Notes: generated from the sequence alone by a model not told the origin. Counted from the first letter of the stretch, positions 43,813 to 52,708 are shown. The stretch is DNA of 61,531 nucleotides from an uncultured bacterium (GCA_937889645.1 CALBZE010000048.1:1-61531); one strand, 5' to 3'. Translations and numbers: made by a program.

Positions 43813-44859
43813 GTGTCGGACATGATCGCCGTTCCCGAATCGCGCCGTGCCGCGCTCGCCGAAGTCCTCGCCGCGTTCGACTCGGCCAGCGACATCGTGC
43901 TCACCACGCACGTCAACGCCGACGGCGACGGCGCCGGCTCGGAGGCCGCGCTCGGCGCGTGGCTCGCCGCCCGGGGGAAACGGGTCACGATCGTCAACCC
44001 TACGCCGTTTCCCGCGCCCTACCTCCACCTCGTCGCGGAGCCGGTGCGGATCGCCGACGCGGGGACGGCGGAGGCCGAGAGGGCGCTCCGCGATGCGGAC
44101 CTCCTCGTCGTGCTGGACACGAGCGAGCCGAAACGCCTCGGCCGGCTCGCCGACCTGATCGGCGCGCTGCCGACCGTCGTGGTCGACCACCACCCGCCGG
44201 GCGACACGAGTGTGGCCGACACCGGGATCCGCGACCCGTCCGCCTCCGCGACGGGCGAGCTGGTCTTCGACCTGCTCCGGCTCGCCGAGCCGGACGTCGA
44301 CTGGCCGCCCGCCGTCGCCGAAGGGATCTACACCGCGATCGTGACCGACACCGGCTCGTTCCGTTTCTCCAACACCACGCCGCGCGCCCACGCGATCGCC
44401 GCGGAGCTGCTGCGGCGCGGCGTCGACCCCGAGGCCGTCTATCGGCGCCTCTTCGCGACCGTCCCGCTCCGGCGTATTTCGCTCCTACGATCTGCGCTCG
44501 AGCGGCTGGAGGCGGACCCCGAGGCGGGCGTGTCGTGGATCACGCTCCCGCGCGCCGTGCTCGAGTCGGTCAACGCGACGTCCGAGGACCTGGACGGGAT
44601 CGTCGAGTACGCCCGCTCGATCGAGGGGACCGAGGTCGCCATCCTCTTCCGTGAGCTGCCCGACGGCTCGACCAAGGTTTCGCTCCGCTCGAACGGGGAG
44701 GCGGACGTCAACCGGATCGCGCGGCAGTTCGGCGGGGGCGGGCACGTCAAGGCCGCGGGCGCGTTGATCGCGAGGCCGTTGGAGGAGGCCCGGGCGTCGG
44801 TCCTGGACGCCACCCGCGAGGCTCTCCGTAAGCTTGAGAGTCGGCCCGAAATCGGCTAA
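43813..44859 (+). CDS. DHH family phosphoesterase (NrnA-like nanoRNase/pAp phosphatase)
   Basis: A 348-residue protein. The DHH domain has TTHVNADGDGAGSE, VVLDTSE, VVDHHPPG and TDTGSFRFSNTT. The DHHA1 domain ends with FGGGGHVKAAGA. This pattern is typical of NrnA, which degrades very short RNAs and dephosphorylates pAp. The start is GTG at 43813. The gene is 60 bases after the PHP gene. Other DHH enzymes that cut c-di-AMP (GdpP type) carry extra domains that are absent here. Confidence 0.9.
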   Translation: MSDMIAVPESRRAALAEVLAAFDSASDIVLTTHVNADGDGAGSEAALGAWLAARGKRVTIVNPTPFPAPYLHLVAEPVRIADAGTAEAERALRDADLLVVLDTSEPKRLGRLADLIGALPTVVVDHHPPGDTSVADTGIRDPSASATGELVFDLLRLAEPDVDWPPAVAEGIYTAIVTDTGSFRFSNTTPRAHAIAAELLRRGVDPEAVYRRLFATVPLRRISLLRSALERLEADPEAGVSWITLPRAVLESVNATSEDLDGIVEYARSIEGTEVAILFRELPDGSTKVSLRSNGEADVNRIARQFGGGGHVKAAGALIARPLEEARASVLDATREALRKLESRPEIG

Positions 44860-44869
44860 ATTTCGAGGT

Positions 44870-46018
44870 ATGAACGGATTCTACCGACGCCCGGATTTTC
44901 GGGAGGCGCGCTTCGCGAGCGCGCCCGACGCGCGTTTCGTGCCCGCGCCGGCCGACGGGGTCTTGCCGGAGGGGTTCTTCTCGACGACGAACCTCCCCAC
45001 CTACGTCAAGGTCGCCGGCGAGTGGCGTACGCCCGTCGCGCCGCGGATGGACTCCGCCATCGTCCTCGAGGCGGACGGCACGCTGCGCGTCCTCGAAGGG
45101 CGGTACGTCAAGGCCGGCCAGCTCGTCGCCGTCGGGTACGCGGAGGACGGGAGCGAGGGGATCTACGTTCACGCCGGCGGCTTCAGCGCGGGGCGAGAGG
45201 GCGCGGGCGAGGACGAGTTCCAGTTCATGAGCTCGGAGGTCAGCCGCGAGAAACCCGTCGACTACGCGGAGATGGCGCGGCTCCTCATCGAAGAGAAGGA
45301 GCGCGGCGGGCACGTGGTCTGGGTCGTCGGGCCCGCCGTCCTCCACTCCCGCGGCCGGGACGTGCTCACCTGGTTCATCGAGAACGGCTACGTCCACGCG
45401 CTGCTCGGCGGGAACGCCGTCGCCGTGCACGACATCGAGCAGGCGCTCATGGGCACGACGCTCGGGATGGACCGCACCGGCCGCCCGGTCTCCGGCGGCC
45501 ACGCGTTCCACATGCGGGCGATCAACAAGATCCGCGCGGCCGGCTCGATCCGCGCCGCCGTCGAGCAGGGGATCCTGCGCGAGGGGATCATGCACGCGTG
45601 CGTCACGCACGGCGTCCCCTTCGTCCTGGCCGGCTCGATCCGCGACGATGGCCCGCTCCCGGACACGATCACCGACGTCGTCAGGGCGCAGGAGCTGATG
45701 CGCGAGCACGCGCAGCGCACGACCATGGCGATCATGATCGCTACCGCGCTGCACACGATCGCCTTCGGCAACATGCTCCCGTCCTACGTGATCGAGAAGG
45801 ACGGCTCGTTCCGGCCGCTGACGACGATCGCCGTCGACTCATCGGAGTTCGTGGTCAGCAAGCTCAAGGATCGGGGGACGCACCAGGCCTTCGGCGTCAT
45901 CACGAACGCCCAGGACTTCCTGCACGTCCTGCGCTACTTCGTCGAGGCCGAGACCGCCAACCGGGCGACGTCGCGCGACTACGGCCGCGCGCCCGTCCAC
46001 GCCGCCAGCGGCGCGTGA
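44870..46018 (+). CDS. TIGR00300 family protein (archaeal-type ornithine cyclodeaminase homologue)
   Basis: A 382-residue protein of the family called LOR/SDH bifunctional enzyme conserved domain. It is related to the archaeal ornithine cyclodeaminase and to the C-terminal part of cyanobacterial ArgZ/AgrE. Conserved blocks are FQFMSSEVSREKPVDYAEM, VVWVVGPAVLHSRGRDVL, LLGGNAVAVHDIEQALMGT, HAFHMRAINKIRAAGSI, VPFVLAGSIRDDGPLPDTI and FGNMLPSYV. It has no N-terminal amidinotransferase-like domain. If active it would turn ornithine into proline with release of ammonia. The ATG at 44870 follows NrnA by 10 bases. A ureohydrolase lies about 1 kb downstream. Confidence 0.85.
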   Translation: MNGFYRRPDFREARFASAPDARFVPAPADGVLPEGFFSTTNLPTYVKVAGEWRTPVAPRMDSAIVLEADGTLRVLEGRYVKAGQLVAVGYAEDGSEGIYVHAGGFSAGREGAGEDEFQFMSSEVSREKPVDYAEMARLLIEEKERGGHVVWVVGPAVLHSRGRDVLTWFIENGYVHALLGGNAVAVHDIEQALMGTTLGMDRTGRPVSGGHAFHMRAINKIRAAGSIRAAVEQGILREGIMHACVTHGVPFVLAGSIRDDGPLPDTITDVVRAQELMREHAQRTTMAIMIATALHTIAFGNMLPSYVIEKDGSFRPLTTIAVDSSEFVVSKLKDRGTHQAFGVITNAQDFLHVLRYFVEAETANRATSRDYGRAPVHAASGA

Positions 46019-46506
46019 GCACGGCCGCCGACCGCGGCGTGGCGCCCGAAACCGGGCACCTCGCCGCGCACCTCGAAGATCTCGCCGGACGCGTCCCCGT
46101 CGAGACGGTCGACCAGCTGTGGATCTTCCCGACCCGCCGGGTCGCGGGGGCGTTCAGCACCGTGATCGTGGCCGCGTTGCTCGACGAGGGCGACCCGGAG
46201 CGACGCCGCGTCCTCACGGCGCACTACACGGTGCGCGTCGACAAGCGCGGCCGGCTCGACACGCAGGCGACCGTGCTCGAGCACGGCGCCGCGCCGGCGG
46301 ACCGCCTCGGCCGCCTCATCGAAGGCGTGCTCCGTCGACTGGATGAGGAGCTGCTCCTCGCGCCGCCCCGCGAGGCCGCGATCCAGGGCGATGCGGCCCG
46401 GTGGTCGGACCTCGTCGCGTCGCTCTCCGACCCGTCGGCCGCCGAAGCGCGAGACCTTCGCGGCGCGGAGTCGCGGGATCCCGCGGGCGGAGAACAAGTA
46501 TTATGA
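46015..46506 (+). CDS. Conserved hypothetical protein coupled to the cyclodeaminase homologue
   Basis: A 163-residue soluble protein beginning at GTG 46015, which overlaps the preceding stop as GTGA. The core reads as a real alpha/beta domain: VDQLWIFPTRRVAGAFSTVIV, then RRVLTAHYTVRVDKRGRLD, TQATVLEHGAAPADRLGRLI and LDEELLLAPP. The tail is low complexity. No family or motif is recognised. The tight coupling suggests a function tied to the preceding enzyme, but this is inference. Confidence 0.7.
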   Translation: MSTAADRGVAPETGHLAAHLEDLAGRVPVETVDQLWIFPTRRVAGAFSTVIVAALLDEGDPERRRVLTAHYTVRVDKRGRLDTQATVLEHGAAPADRLGRLIEGVLRRLDEELLLAPPREAAIQGDAARWSDLVASLSDPSAAEARDLRGAESRDPAGGEQVL

Positions 46507-46535
46507 TTGGGGCGGCGCCAAGGGCAGGAGGGCAC

Positions 46536-47015
46536 ATGAGCTTCGTACACCTCTTCCGACGATACCTGAGGGACCAGGGTCTGCCGATCACGCAGCAGCG
46601 CGAGGTCATCGCAGAGCTGGTCTTCTCGACGTCCGAGCATCTGTCCGTCGAGGAGATCGAGTCGCGGCTCCGTGCCCGTGGGGAGAAGATCGGCAAGGCG
46701 ACGATCTACCGGACGCTGGAGATGCTCGTCCGGAGCGGCCTCGTCGAGGAGTACGACTTCGGCGAGGGGTTCAAGCGGTACAAGCACCTGTTCGGGCAGA
46801 CGCTGGTTCGCGAGCACCTGATCTGCACGGAGTGCGGGCGCGTGCAGGAGGTCGACACGCCGGAGCTCATGCGTTTGCAGGAGGAGCTGGCCAGGGAGCA
46901 GGGGTTCCGGCCGGTACGGCACCGCCTGGAGATGTACGGCATTTGCGCGGAGTGCCAGGCGGCGGGCCGGACGCTGCAGTGGGAGGGGTTGACCTGCCCG
47001 ATCGAGACCGTATAG
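46536..47015 (+). CDS. Fur family metal-dependent regulator
   Basis: A 159-residue DNA-binding regulator. The winged helix has LPITQQREVIAELV ... GKATIYRTLEMLVRSGLV. The dimer domain has LICTECGRVQEV and GICAECQAAG, which give the structural four-Cys zinc site, plus REHLIC His. Motifs do not distinguish Fur, Zur or PerR. ATG at 46536 with AGGAGG upstream. An A/T island (TATTATGAT, 46499-46507) sits just before it and could be a -10 or an autoregulatory box. It is followed by a hairpin terminator. Confidence 0.92.
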   Translation: MSFVHLFRRYLRDQGLPITQQREVIAELVFSTSEHLSVEEIESRLRARGEKIGKATIYRTLEMLVRSGLVEEYDFGEGFKRYKHLFGQTLVREHLICTECGRVQEVDTPELMRLQEELAREQGFRPVRHRLEMYGICAECQAAGRTLQWEGLTCPIETV

Positions 47016-47045
47016 TCCCGGGCCATGCCGAATCGGGGGGATCCA

Positions 47046-47070
47046 GGGGCCCCCGGTCGGGGGCCCTTTC
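47046..47070 (+). terminator. Terminator after fur
   Basis: A perfect eight-pair stem GGGCCCCC / GGGGGCCC (47047-47054 with 47059-47066, loop GGTC) is followed by TTTCTT. It would separate fur from the ureohydrolase gene, which begins 33 bases later. Confidence 0.7.
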
Positions 47071-47102
47071 TTACGTCGACGCCAGGCGGAGAGGGAAGGG
47101 GA

Positions 47103-48023
47103 ATGACGCTGCCTGATTCTTTGCGGTCGTTCGGTTGGGAGCTGCCGCACAACTTCTTGGGGCTGGACGAGGATTCGAGCGACTTCGAGCGCGCGCGGGC
47201 GGTGATCCTTCCGGTGCCGTACGAGGCGACGGTGAGCTTCGGCGCCGGCACGGCGGCCGGGCCCGCGGCGATCATCGAGGCGTCGCGCTATATCGAGCTG
47301 TACGACCAGGAGCTCGACGCGGAGCCGTACGAGGTCGGCGTCGCGACGCTGCCGTCGCTGGAGCTGACGGGCGCCGGGCCTGCCGAGGCGGTGGCGGAGC
47401 TGCGCGCCGCGTACGACGCGCTGCTGGACGCTGCGCCCGGGAAGTTCGTGATCATGCTGGGCGGCGAGCACTCGATCACGAGCGCGCCGGTCCTCGCCTG
47501 GGCGGACCGGCTGAAGGCGAAGGGCGACCGGCCGCTCACCGTGCTCCAGATCGACGCACACACGGACCTGCGCCCCGAGTACGAAGGGAGCCCGTACTCG
47601 CACGCGTCGGTCATGCACCGCGTGCACGACCGGGTGAACATCGTGGCGGTCGGGATCCGGGCGCTCACGCGCGAGGAGCGGGAGCTGGCGCGCAACTCCG
47701 ACCACATCCATCTGTTCCTGGCCGACGACATCCACGATGGCGACGCGTGGATCGACGATGTGATCTCGCGGCTGGGCGAGGACGTCTACATCACGTTCGA
47801 CGTGGATGGGCTCGACCCCGCGCTGGTCCCGTCGACCGGGACGCCGGAGCCGGGCGGGCTCCAGTGGTACCCGACGATGCAGCTGCTGCGCCGGGTCTTC
47901 CGCGAGCGGAACGTCGTCGCCTGCGACGTCGTCGAGCTGGCCCCGATCCCCGGGCTGCACGCGCCGGATTTCCTGGTGGCGAAGCTGATCTACAAGATGG
48001 TCGGCTACAAGTTCATGGGTTAG
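47103..48023 (+). CDS. Ureohydrolase (agmatinase/arginase family, SpeB-like)
   Basis: A 306-residue binuclear manganese enzyme. Metal ligands are visible in GGEHSITSAP (His), QIDAHTDLR (DAHxD) and TFDVDGLDPALVP (DxDxxDP). It would hydrolyse agmatine to putrescine or arginine to ornithine, releasing urea. The overall pattern (LPVPYEATVSFGAGTAAGP, HASVMHRV) is closer to agmatinase, but specificity cannot be settled by motif. ATG at 47103. The 3' end overlaps the convergent phosphodiesterase gene by 11 bases. No speA or urease gene is in the window. Confidence 0.88.
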   Translation: MTLPDSLRSFGWELPHNFLGLDEDSSDFERARAVILPVPYEATVSFGAGTAAGPAAIIEASRYIELYDQELDAEPYEVGVATLPSLELTGAGPAEAVAELRAAYDALLDAAPGKFVIMLGGEHSITSAPVLAWADRLKAKGDRPLTVLQIDAHTDLRPEYEGSPYSHASVMHRVHDRVNIVAVGIRALTREERELARNSDHIHLFLADDIHDGDAWIDDVISRLGEDVYITFDVDGLDPALVPSTGTPEPGGLQWYPTMQLLRRVFRERNVVACDVVELAPIPGLHAPDFLVAKLIYKMVGYKFMG

Positions 48024-49758
48024 GCTCCTCGAGGTACCTCCGGAACAACGGATACAGATCGAGCGGGTCCTCGATGACGTAGTCGTCGGGGACGAGGCCG
48101 GGCGGCGTCAGGATGAAAGGCCAGAACTGCCGTCCGCCCATCGCGCCGTGGGCGCCGACCTGGTCGTCGAAGCAGATGCACGTGTCCGTGGCCGGGTCGT
48201 ATGCGCCGAAGAGGACCAGGTCGCCGGAATTGGGGAGCTGGGCCAGGTGGACGATCGCGCGGCGCTCGACGGGCGACGTCGCATACGGCGCCAACGGGTC
48301 CTTCCCCGCCAGCACGAACGCCTCGCCGGCGGGCGTGACCAGAGCGCGGCCGTCCCGGTTCTCGACGTGCGCGCCGTCCTGCATCCGCGTGACGACGAGG
48401 CCGATCCCGCGGTGGGCGACGAGGAAGTAGTAGAGCGCGCGCCGTTCGGGGTCGGACCGGATTTCGTCGAAGCGCAGCGGCCGCTCGGGCTCGGTCCAGT
48501 AGACGTGAGCGAGTGAGGAGGAGTAGGTCACGACGAGGCGCTTGTCCTTCGCGATCCGGACGGTCTCGGCGACGAGAGGGAAGAGGCCGTACTCCTTGCG
48601 GAGCCAGCGGCCGAGGCGGAGCCCGAGCTGCCGGGTCGGCGAGATGGACGTGGCGGCGACCTCTTCCAGCTCCTGCACGAGGAAGTCCATGGCCTCGCGG
48701 GGGCGACCGTAAGCGCCCGTCCCGGCCAGGACGTGAACGCCGTAGTCGACGGCGGCCTCGATCGTGTCGCCGAGCGTCTCGCCGAACTCGATGCGGTAGG
48801 GGATGGACGGCGTCTGGCCGTGGTCGCTCAGGATGTAGACGTCGTACGGCCGTCCCGGGACGCGACGGAGCATCCGCAGGATCTCGGCGATACGGCTGTC
48901 GAGCGCGCGCAGGCTCTTCAGCGCGGTGCGCGAGGATGGGCCGAAGTGGTGCGCGAACTCGTCATAGAGGTTGTAGGTGGTGTAGATCGCCGGCACGCCG
49001 GTGTAGATGTCGAGGAGGACCGCGAGAGTCTGCAGCTCGCGCAGGATGACGTTGCTCCCGATGTGCAGGAACGGCAAATACCACCAGTAGTGCGTGTAGC
49101 GCCCGCGCATGTGGCTGACGAGCCGGTCGCGCTCCTCGCGCAGGTACTCCCGGACGCTGGCGAGGACCATGCGCAGTACGCGGATCGGGTGGAGCGCGAG
49201 GAGGAGCGCGAGGCGCATCCCGCCGACTTTCTGGAAGAACGGCTGGCGGTCCCGGGCGGAGAGGGTGAAGACGGAGCGGGCGGCGCCGCCGTCGTAGAGG
49301 TTGACGTAGCTCGATCCCCCCGTCAGGATACCATCGGCAGGGAGCCGGTCGCGGATGTACTGCATGGCCGCGGTCTGCGAGCCGATGATCACGCGCCGGT
49401 CCTGCTTCTCGTAGAAACGGAACGCCGGGATGCGGTGCTTGGTGCCGTAGAAGATGGCGGCCTGGGCGGCCGGCGTCGCGCTGGGCAGCCCGGCCGGGAA
49501 GCGGCGAACCTGCCAGCCGTCGCGCTCGATGAGCTTCTTGAGGTGCGGCATATAGCCGCGCTCGAGAGCGCGTTCGAAGTCTTCGTGCGCCAGGGCGTCG
49601 ATCTGGATGACGACGAAGCCGCGTCTGAGCCGTTCGGCGGAGTCGCCGTCCCGGCGGCGACGCCGTTCCGCGGCGAACGGCAGATACTTCAATTTGTAGT
49701 ACCAACGGTAGAGAGTCCGCCGGAAGCGGCTCCGCCGTGAATTCGCTGGAGCGACCAT
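48013..49758 (-). CDS. Alkaline phosphatase superfamily protein (phosphodiesterase/nucleotide pyrophosphatase type)
   Basis: A 581-residue protein of the type I phosphodiesterase/sulfatase fold. VVIQIDALAHEDFERALE (first metal Asp), LPSATPAAQAAIFYGTKHRIP (nucleophile region) and ILSDHGQTPS (Asp/His metal pair) are clear. A central region includes YTHYWWYLPFLHIGSNVILREL and may sit at a membrane. There is no signal peptide; the N-terminus is very basic. The substrate may be a phosphodiester or lipid headgroup. Its ATG (49758) overlaps that of the divergent ccdA gene in a shared CATG. Confidence 0.8.
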   Translation of the reverse strand: MVAPANSRRSRFRRTLYRWYYKLKYLPFAAERRRRRDGDSAERLRRGFVVIQIDALAHEDFERALERGYMPHLKKLIERDGWQVRRFPAGLPSATPAAQAAIFYGTKHRIPAFRFYEKQDRRVIIGSQTAAMQYIRDRLPADGILTGGSSYVNLYDGGAARSVFTLSARDRQPFFQKVGGMRLALLLALHPIRVLRMVLASVREYLREERDRLVSHMRGRYTHYWWYLPFLHIGSNVILRELQTLAVLLDIYTGVPAIYTTYNLYDEFAHHFGPSSRTALKSLRALDSRIAEILRMLRRVPGRPYDVYILSDHGQTPSIPYRIEFGETLGDTIEAAVDYGVHVLAGTGAYGRPREAMDFLVQELEEVAATSISPTRQLGLRLGRWLRKEYGLFPLVAETVRIAKDKRLVVTYSSSLAHVYWTEPERPLRFDEIRSDPERRALYYFLVAHRGIGLVVTRMQDGAHVENRDGRALVTPAGEAFVLAGKDPLAPYATSPVERRAIVHLAQLPNSGDLVLFGAYDPATDTCICFDDQVGAHGAMGGRQFWPFILTPPGLVPDDYVIEDPLDLYPLFRRYLEEPNP

Positions 49759-50485
49759 GGATCAGTCGGTGTCTTTCGCGGTCGCCTTCGCCGCGGGAGT
49801 CTTCTCGTTCCTCTCGCCGTGCGTCCTTCCGCTCGTTCCGAGCTATCTCGGGTTCGTCACCGGGATGACGCTCGACGACCTGAGCGCGGGCGCGCGTCGG
49901 CGCGCGGCCGTGCTCCACGCCCTCGCCTTCGTCGGCGGGTTCAGCCTCGTCTTCCTGCTGCTGGGCGCCTCCGCGACGGTGCTCGGCCAGCTCATGTTCC
50001 GGTACCAGGACTGGATCGCCCGGATCGGCGGCGTCCTGATCGTCGTCTTCGGCCTGCACCTGCTCGGGGTGCTGCGGATCGGCGCGCTGATGCGGGAGCG
50101 CAGGATCCAGCTCGCCTCGCGGCCCGCGGGGTACTTCGGAGCCGCGCTGGCCGGCATGGCGTTCGGCGCCGGCTGGACGCCGTGCATCGGGCCCGTGCTC
50201 GGCGCCGTGATGACCTACGCCGCCACGCAGGAGACGGTCACGTCCGGGATCGCGCTCCTCGGCGCGTACTCGCTCGGCCTGGCGCTGCCGTTCCTGCTCG
50301 CGGCGCTCGCGACGGGGCGGTTCCTCGAGGCGTCGAGGCACATGCGTCGCCTGATCCCGGTGTTGGAGAAGACGTCGGGCGCGGTGCTGATTCTGGCCGG
50401 CGTGCTCCTGGCGAGTGGCACGTTCCCGGCGCTTGCCGGTTACTTCGCGCGACTGACCCCGGATTTCCTGCTGGAGCGGCTGTAG
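49757..50485 (+). CDS. ccdA: CcdA-type cytochrome c biogenesis / thiol transport protein
   Basis: A 242-residue membrane protein with six hydrophobic helices that passes electrons from cytosolic thioredoxin across the membrane. The paired cysteines sit in SPCVLPLVPSYLG and GWTPCIGPVLGA, the DsbD/CcdA signature. It lacks the periplasmic DsbD domains, so it is the short CcdA form. GGAG six bases before the ATG. No ccsA or ccsB gene is adjacent. Confidence 0.93.
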   Translation: MDQSVSFAVAFAAGVFSFLSPCVLPLVPSYLGFVTGMTLDDLSAGARRRAAVLHALAFVGGFSLVFLLLGASATVLGQLMFRYQDWIARIGGVLIVVFGLHLLGVLRIGALMRERRIQLASRPAGYFGAALAGMAFGAGWTPCIGPVLGAVMTYAATQETVTSGIALLGAYSLGLALPFLLAALATGRFLEASRHMRRLIPVLEKTSGAVLILAGVLLASGTFPALAGYFARLTPDFLLERL

Positions 50486-50532
50486 GGCGGCGGAGCGCTC
50501 GGCTCGCGCCTCGCGGCACGGGCCCCGAGCGC

Positions 50533-50913
50533 CTACCCTGTCCGCATGAACTCGGGGACGCAGCGCAGGAGTTCCCGCGGCTCGACCGGCTTGGCCAGGA
50601 ACGAGGTGCACCCCGCGGCGAAGCAGGCGTTCCGCTCGCTCGGGCCGACCCTCCCCGTCAGGGCGACGATGGGCGTGTCCCGGGTCGCCTGTCGGGTGCG
50701 GAGGATCCGGGCCACCTCGAGGCCGGGCCGGTCCGGGAGCCCGAGGTCGAGCAGGATGAGCGAAGGCGGGTCGATCGAACAGCGTTCCAGCGCCTCTGCC
50801 GCATTGCCCGCCTCCAGGACGCGATACCCCGCATCTTCGAGGAGAAGGCGGAGCGCGTCACGGAGGAGGGGGTCGTCTTCGACGAGCATGATGGGACGCT
50901 CGATCGTGCTCAT
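50533..50913 (-). CDS. Single-domain response regulator
   Basis: A 126-residue lone receiver: acidic E12/D13/D14 (MLVEDDPLLRD), phospho-acceptor D56 (LILLDLGLP), Thr in ALTGRVG and Lys in LAKPVEP. The start ATG at 50913 (MSTIERPIML) is chosen over an in-frame upstream codon. It lies 10 bases after the ABC transporter stop, so the two are probably co-transcribed. No kinase is encoded nearby. Confidence 0.88.
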   Translation of the reverse strand: MSTIERPIMLVEDDPLLRDALRLLLEDAGYRVLEAGNAAEALERCSIDPPSLILLDLGLPDRPGLEVARILRTRQATRDTPIVALTGRVGPSERNACFAAGCTSFLAKPVEPRELLRCVPEFMRTG

Positions 50914-50923
50914 CGCCGGAAAG

Positions 50924-52708
50924 CTAGCCCTCGACCTGGGCCGCCGCAAGCGCGCCCTCGTCCTGTTCGAGCCCTTCCTCCAGGAGCTGGCGGCGTAGCA
51001 GCGTGGCGTACAGGCCGCCGCGTGCGAGGAGCTCCTCGTGCTTCCCCTGCTCGACGATCCGTCCTCCGTCCAGCACCAGGATCTGGTCCGCGCCCATCAC
51101 CGCGGTGACGCGGTGGCTCACGATGATCGCGGTCCGTCCGCGCAGCACGCGTCGCAGCCCCTCGAGGATCCGGGTCTCGGTCTGCGTGTCGACGGCGCTG
51201 AGCGCGTCGTCCAGCACCAGGATCCGCGGGTCGCGCGCGATCGCGCGGGCCAGCGTGGTGCGCTGGCGCTGCCCGCCCGAGAGGTTCACGCCCCGCTCGC
51301 CGAGGAGGGTGTCGTAGCCGTGCTCGAATCCGGCGATCGCCTCGTCGAGCTGCGCGATCTCCGCCGCCTCGCGGATCCGTGCGTCGTGGTCGCCGTCGGG
51401 GGGCAGCCCGAGCGCGATGTTCTCGCCGATCGTCTCCGAGAAGACGAACGCGTCCTGCGGGACGAGGCCGATCGCCCCGCGCACCACGTCCAGCGGCAGG
51501 TCGGTCAGCGGCACGCCGTCGAGGAGGACCTGGCCCCGGGTCGGGTCGTATAGGCGGGCGAGGAGCGCGATGACGGTGGATTTGCCGGCCCCCGTGGGAC
51601 CCACGAGCGCCACGGTGCTCCCGGCGGGGACGCGGAACGAGACGCCGTCGAGGACGTTCCGCTCCGTCCCGGGGTACCGGAAGGCGACGTCGCGGAACTC
51701 GATCTCGCCGCGGACGGCCTCGATCCGCGTCGGATGCTCCGGCTCCCGGATCTCCGGCTGGATCGCGAAGATCGCGTTCAGCCGGCCCATCGACGCCGCG
51801 CCTCGCTGGAACAGGTTGATCACCCAGCCCAGCGAGATCATCGGCCAGGTCAGCATGTTCAGGTAGAAGCCGAAGGCGATGAAGTCGCCGACGGTGATCC
51901 GCCCGGCCATGGCCAGCCGTCCGCCGAACCAGAGCACGATCACCATCCCCAGCCCGGTGAGCAGGGTCAGGAGCGGGTTGAAGACGCCGCTCGTGCGCGC
52001 GAGTGCCATGTTCGCCCGCAGGTACGAGGCGTTCAGCTCCTCGAACTCCCTCTCCTGCTGGCGTTCCTGCACGTAGGCGCGCACGATCCGTACGCCCGAG
52101 AGGTTCTCCTGCACCAGCGTCGACAGGTCGCCGAGCTGTTCCTGGATCCGCTCGAAACGCCGGTGGATCACGCGGCCGAAGCCTAGCGCGATCGGCGCGA
52201 GCGCGACCATCGGGACGAGTGCGGCGCCGGTCAGCACCGGGTCGATCCGGATCATGAAGCCCAGGGCGAAGATCGTCGTGACCACGGTGTTGACCAGGTA
52301 CATGACCGCCGGGCCGGCGGCCATCCGCACCGCCTGGGCGTCGCTCGTGGCGCGGCTCATCAGGTCCCCGGTCCGGGTGCGGCCGTAGAACGCACGGTCG
52401 AGGCGGAGCAGGTGCTCGAAGAAGCGTTGCCGCAGGTCCGTCTCGACGCGTCGGCTGATCCCGTTCAACAGCTCGCGCATCCCGTAGCGCGCGGCGCCGC
52501 TCAGCACCGCCGTGGCGACCACCGCGGCTGCGTAGAGCAGGATCAGGCGGAGGGTGATGTCCGGTCGCTTCAGCGCGTCCACCGCCCGGCCGACCAGCCA
52601 GGGCATGAGGATCCCGAACGCGTCGGAAACGAGGACCAGGAGGAGGCCGAGCGCCATCCCGCGCCGGTAGGGGCGAATGTACGGGATGAGCGTGCGCAGT
52701 TCTTTCAT
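50924..52708 (-). CDS. ABC exporter half (permease-ATPase fusion, MdlA/YheI-like)
   Basis: A 594-residue half-transporter with six membrane helices in residues 15-310. The ATPase domain follows: Walker A VGPTGAGKSTV, signature LSGGQRQRTTLARAIA and Walker B ILVLDDALSAVD. The catalytic Glu after Walker B is Asp here. This is the mark of the degenerate-site member of heterodimeric exporters such as MdlA, BmrC and TM287. A partner with the consensus site would be expected, but none is in the window. ATG at 52708. It is divergent from the lipoprotein gene. Confidence 0.93.
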   Translation of the reverse strand: MKELRTLIPYIRPYRRGMALGLLLVLVSDAFGILMPWLVGRAVDALKRPDITLRLILLYAAAVVATAVLSGAARYGMRELLNGISRRVETDLRQRFFEHLLRLDRAFYGRTRTGDLMSRATSDAQAVRMAAGPAVMYLVNTVVTTIFALGFMIRIDPVLTGAALVPMVALAPIALGFGRVIHRRFERIQEQLGDLSTLVQENLSGVRIVRAYVQERQQEREFEELNASYLRANMALARTSGVFNPLLTLLTGLGMVIVLWFGGRLAMAGRITVGDFIAFGFYLNMLTWPMISLGWVINLFQRGAASMGRLNAIFAIQPEIREPEHPTRIEAVRGEIEFRDVAFRYPGTERNVLDGVSFRVPAGSTVALVGPTGAGKSTVIALLARLYDPTRGQVLLDGVPLTDLPLDVVRGAIGLVPQDAFVFSETIGENIALGLPPDGDHDARIREAAEIAQLDEAIAGFEHGYDTLLGERGVNLSGGQRQRTTLARAIARDPRILVLDDALSAVDTQTETRILEGLRRVLRGRTAIIVSHRVTAVMGADQILVLDGGRIVEQGKHEELLARGGLYATLLRRQLLEEGLEQDEGALAAAQVEG

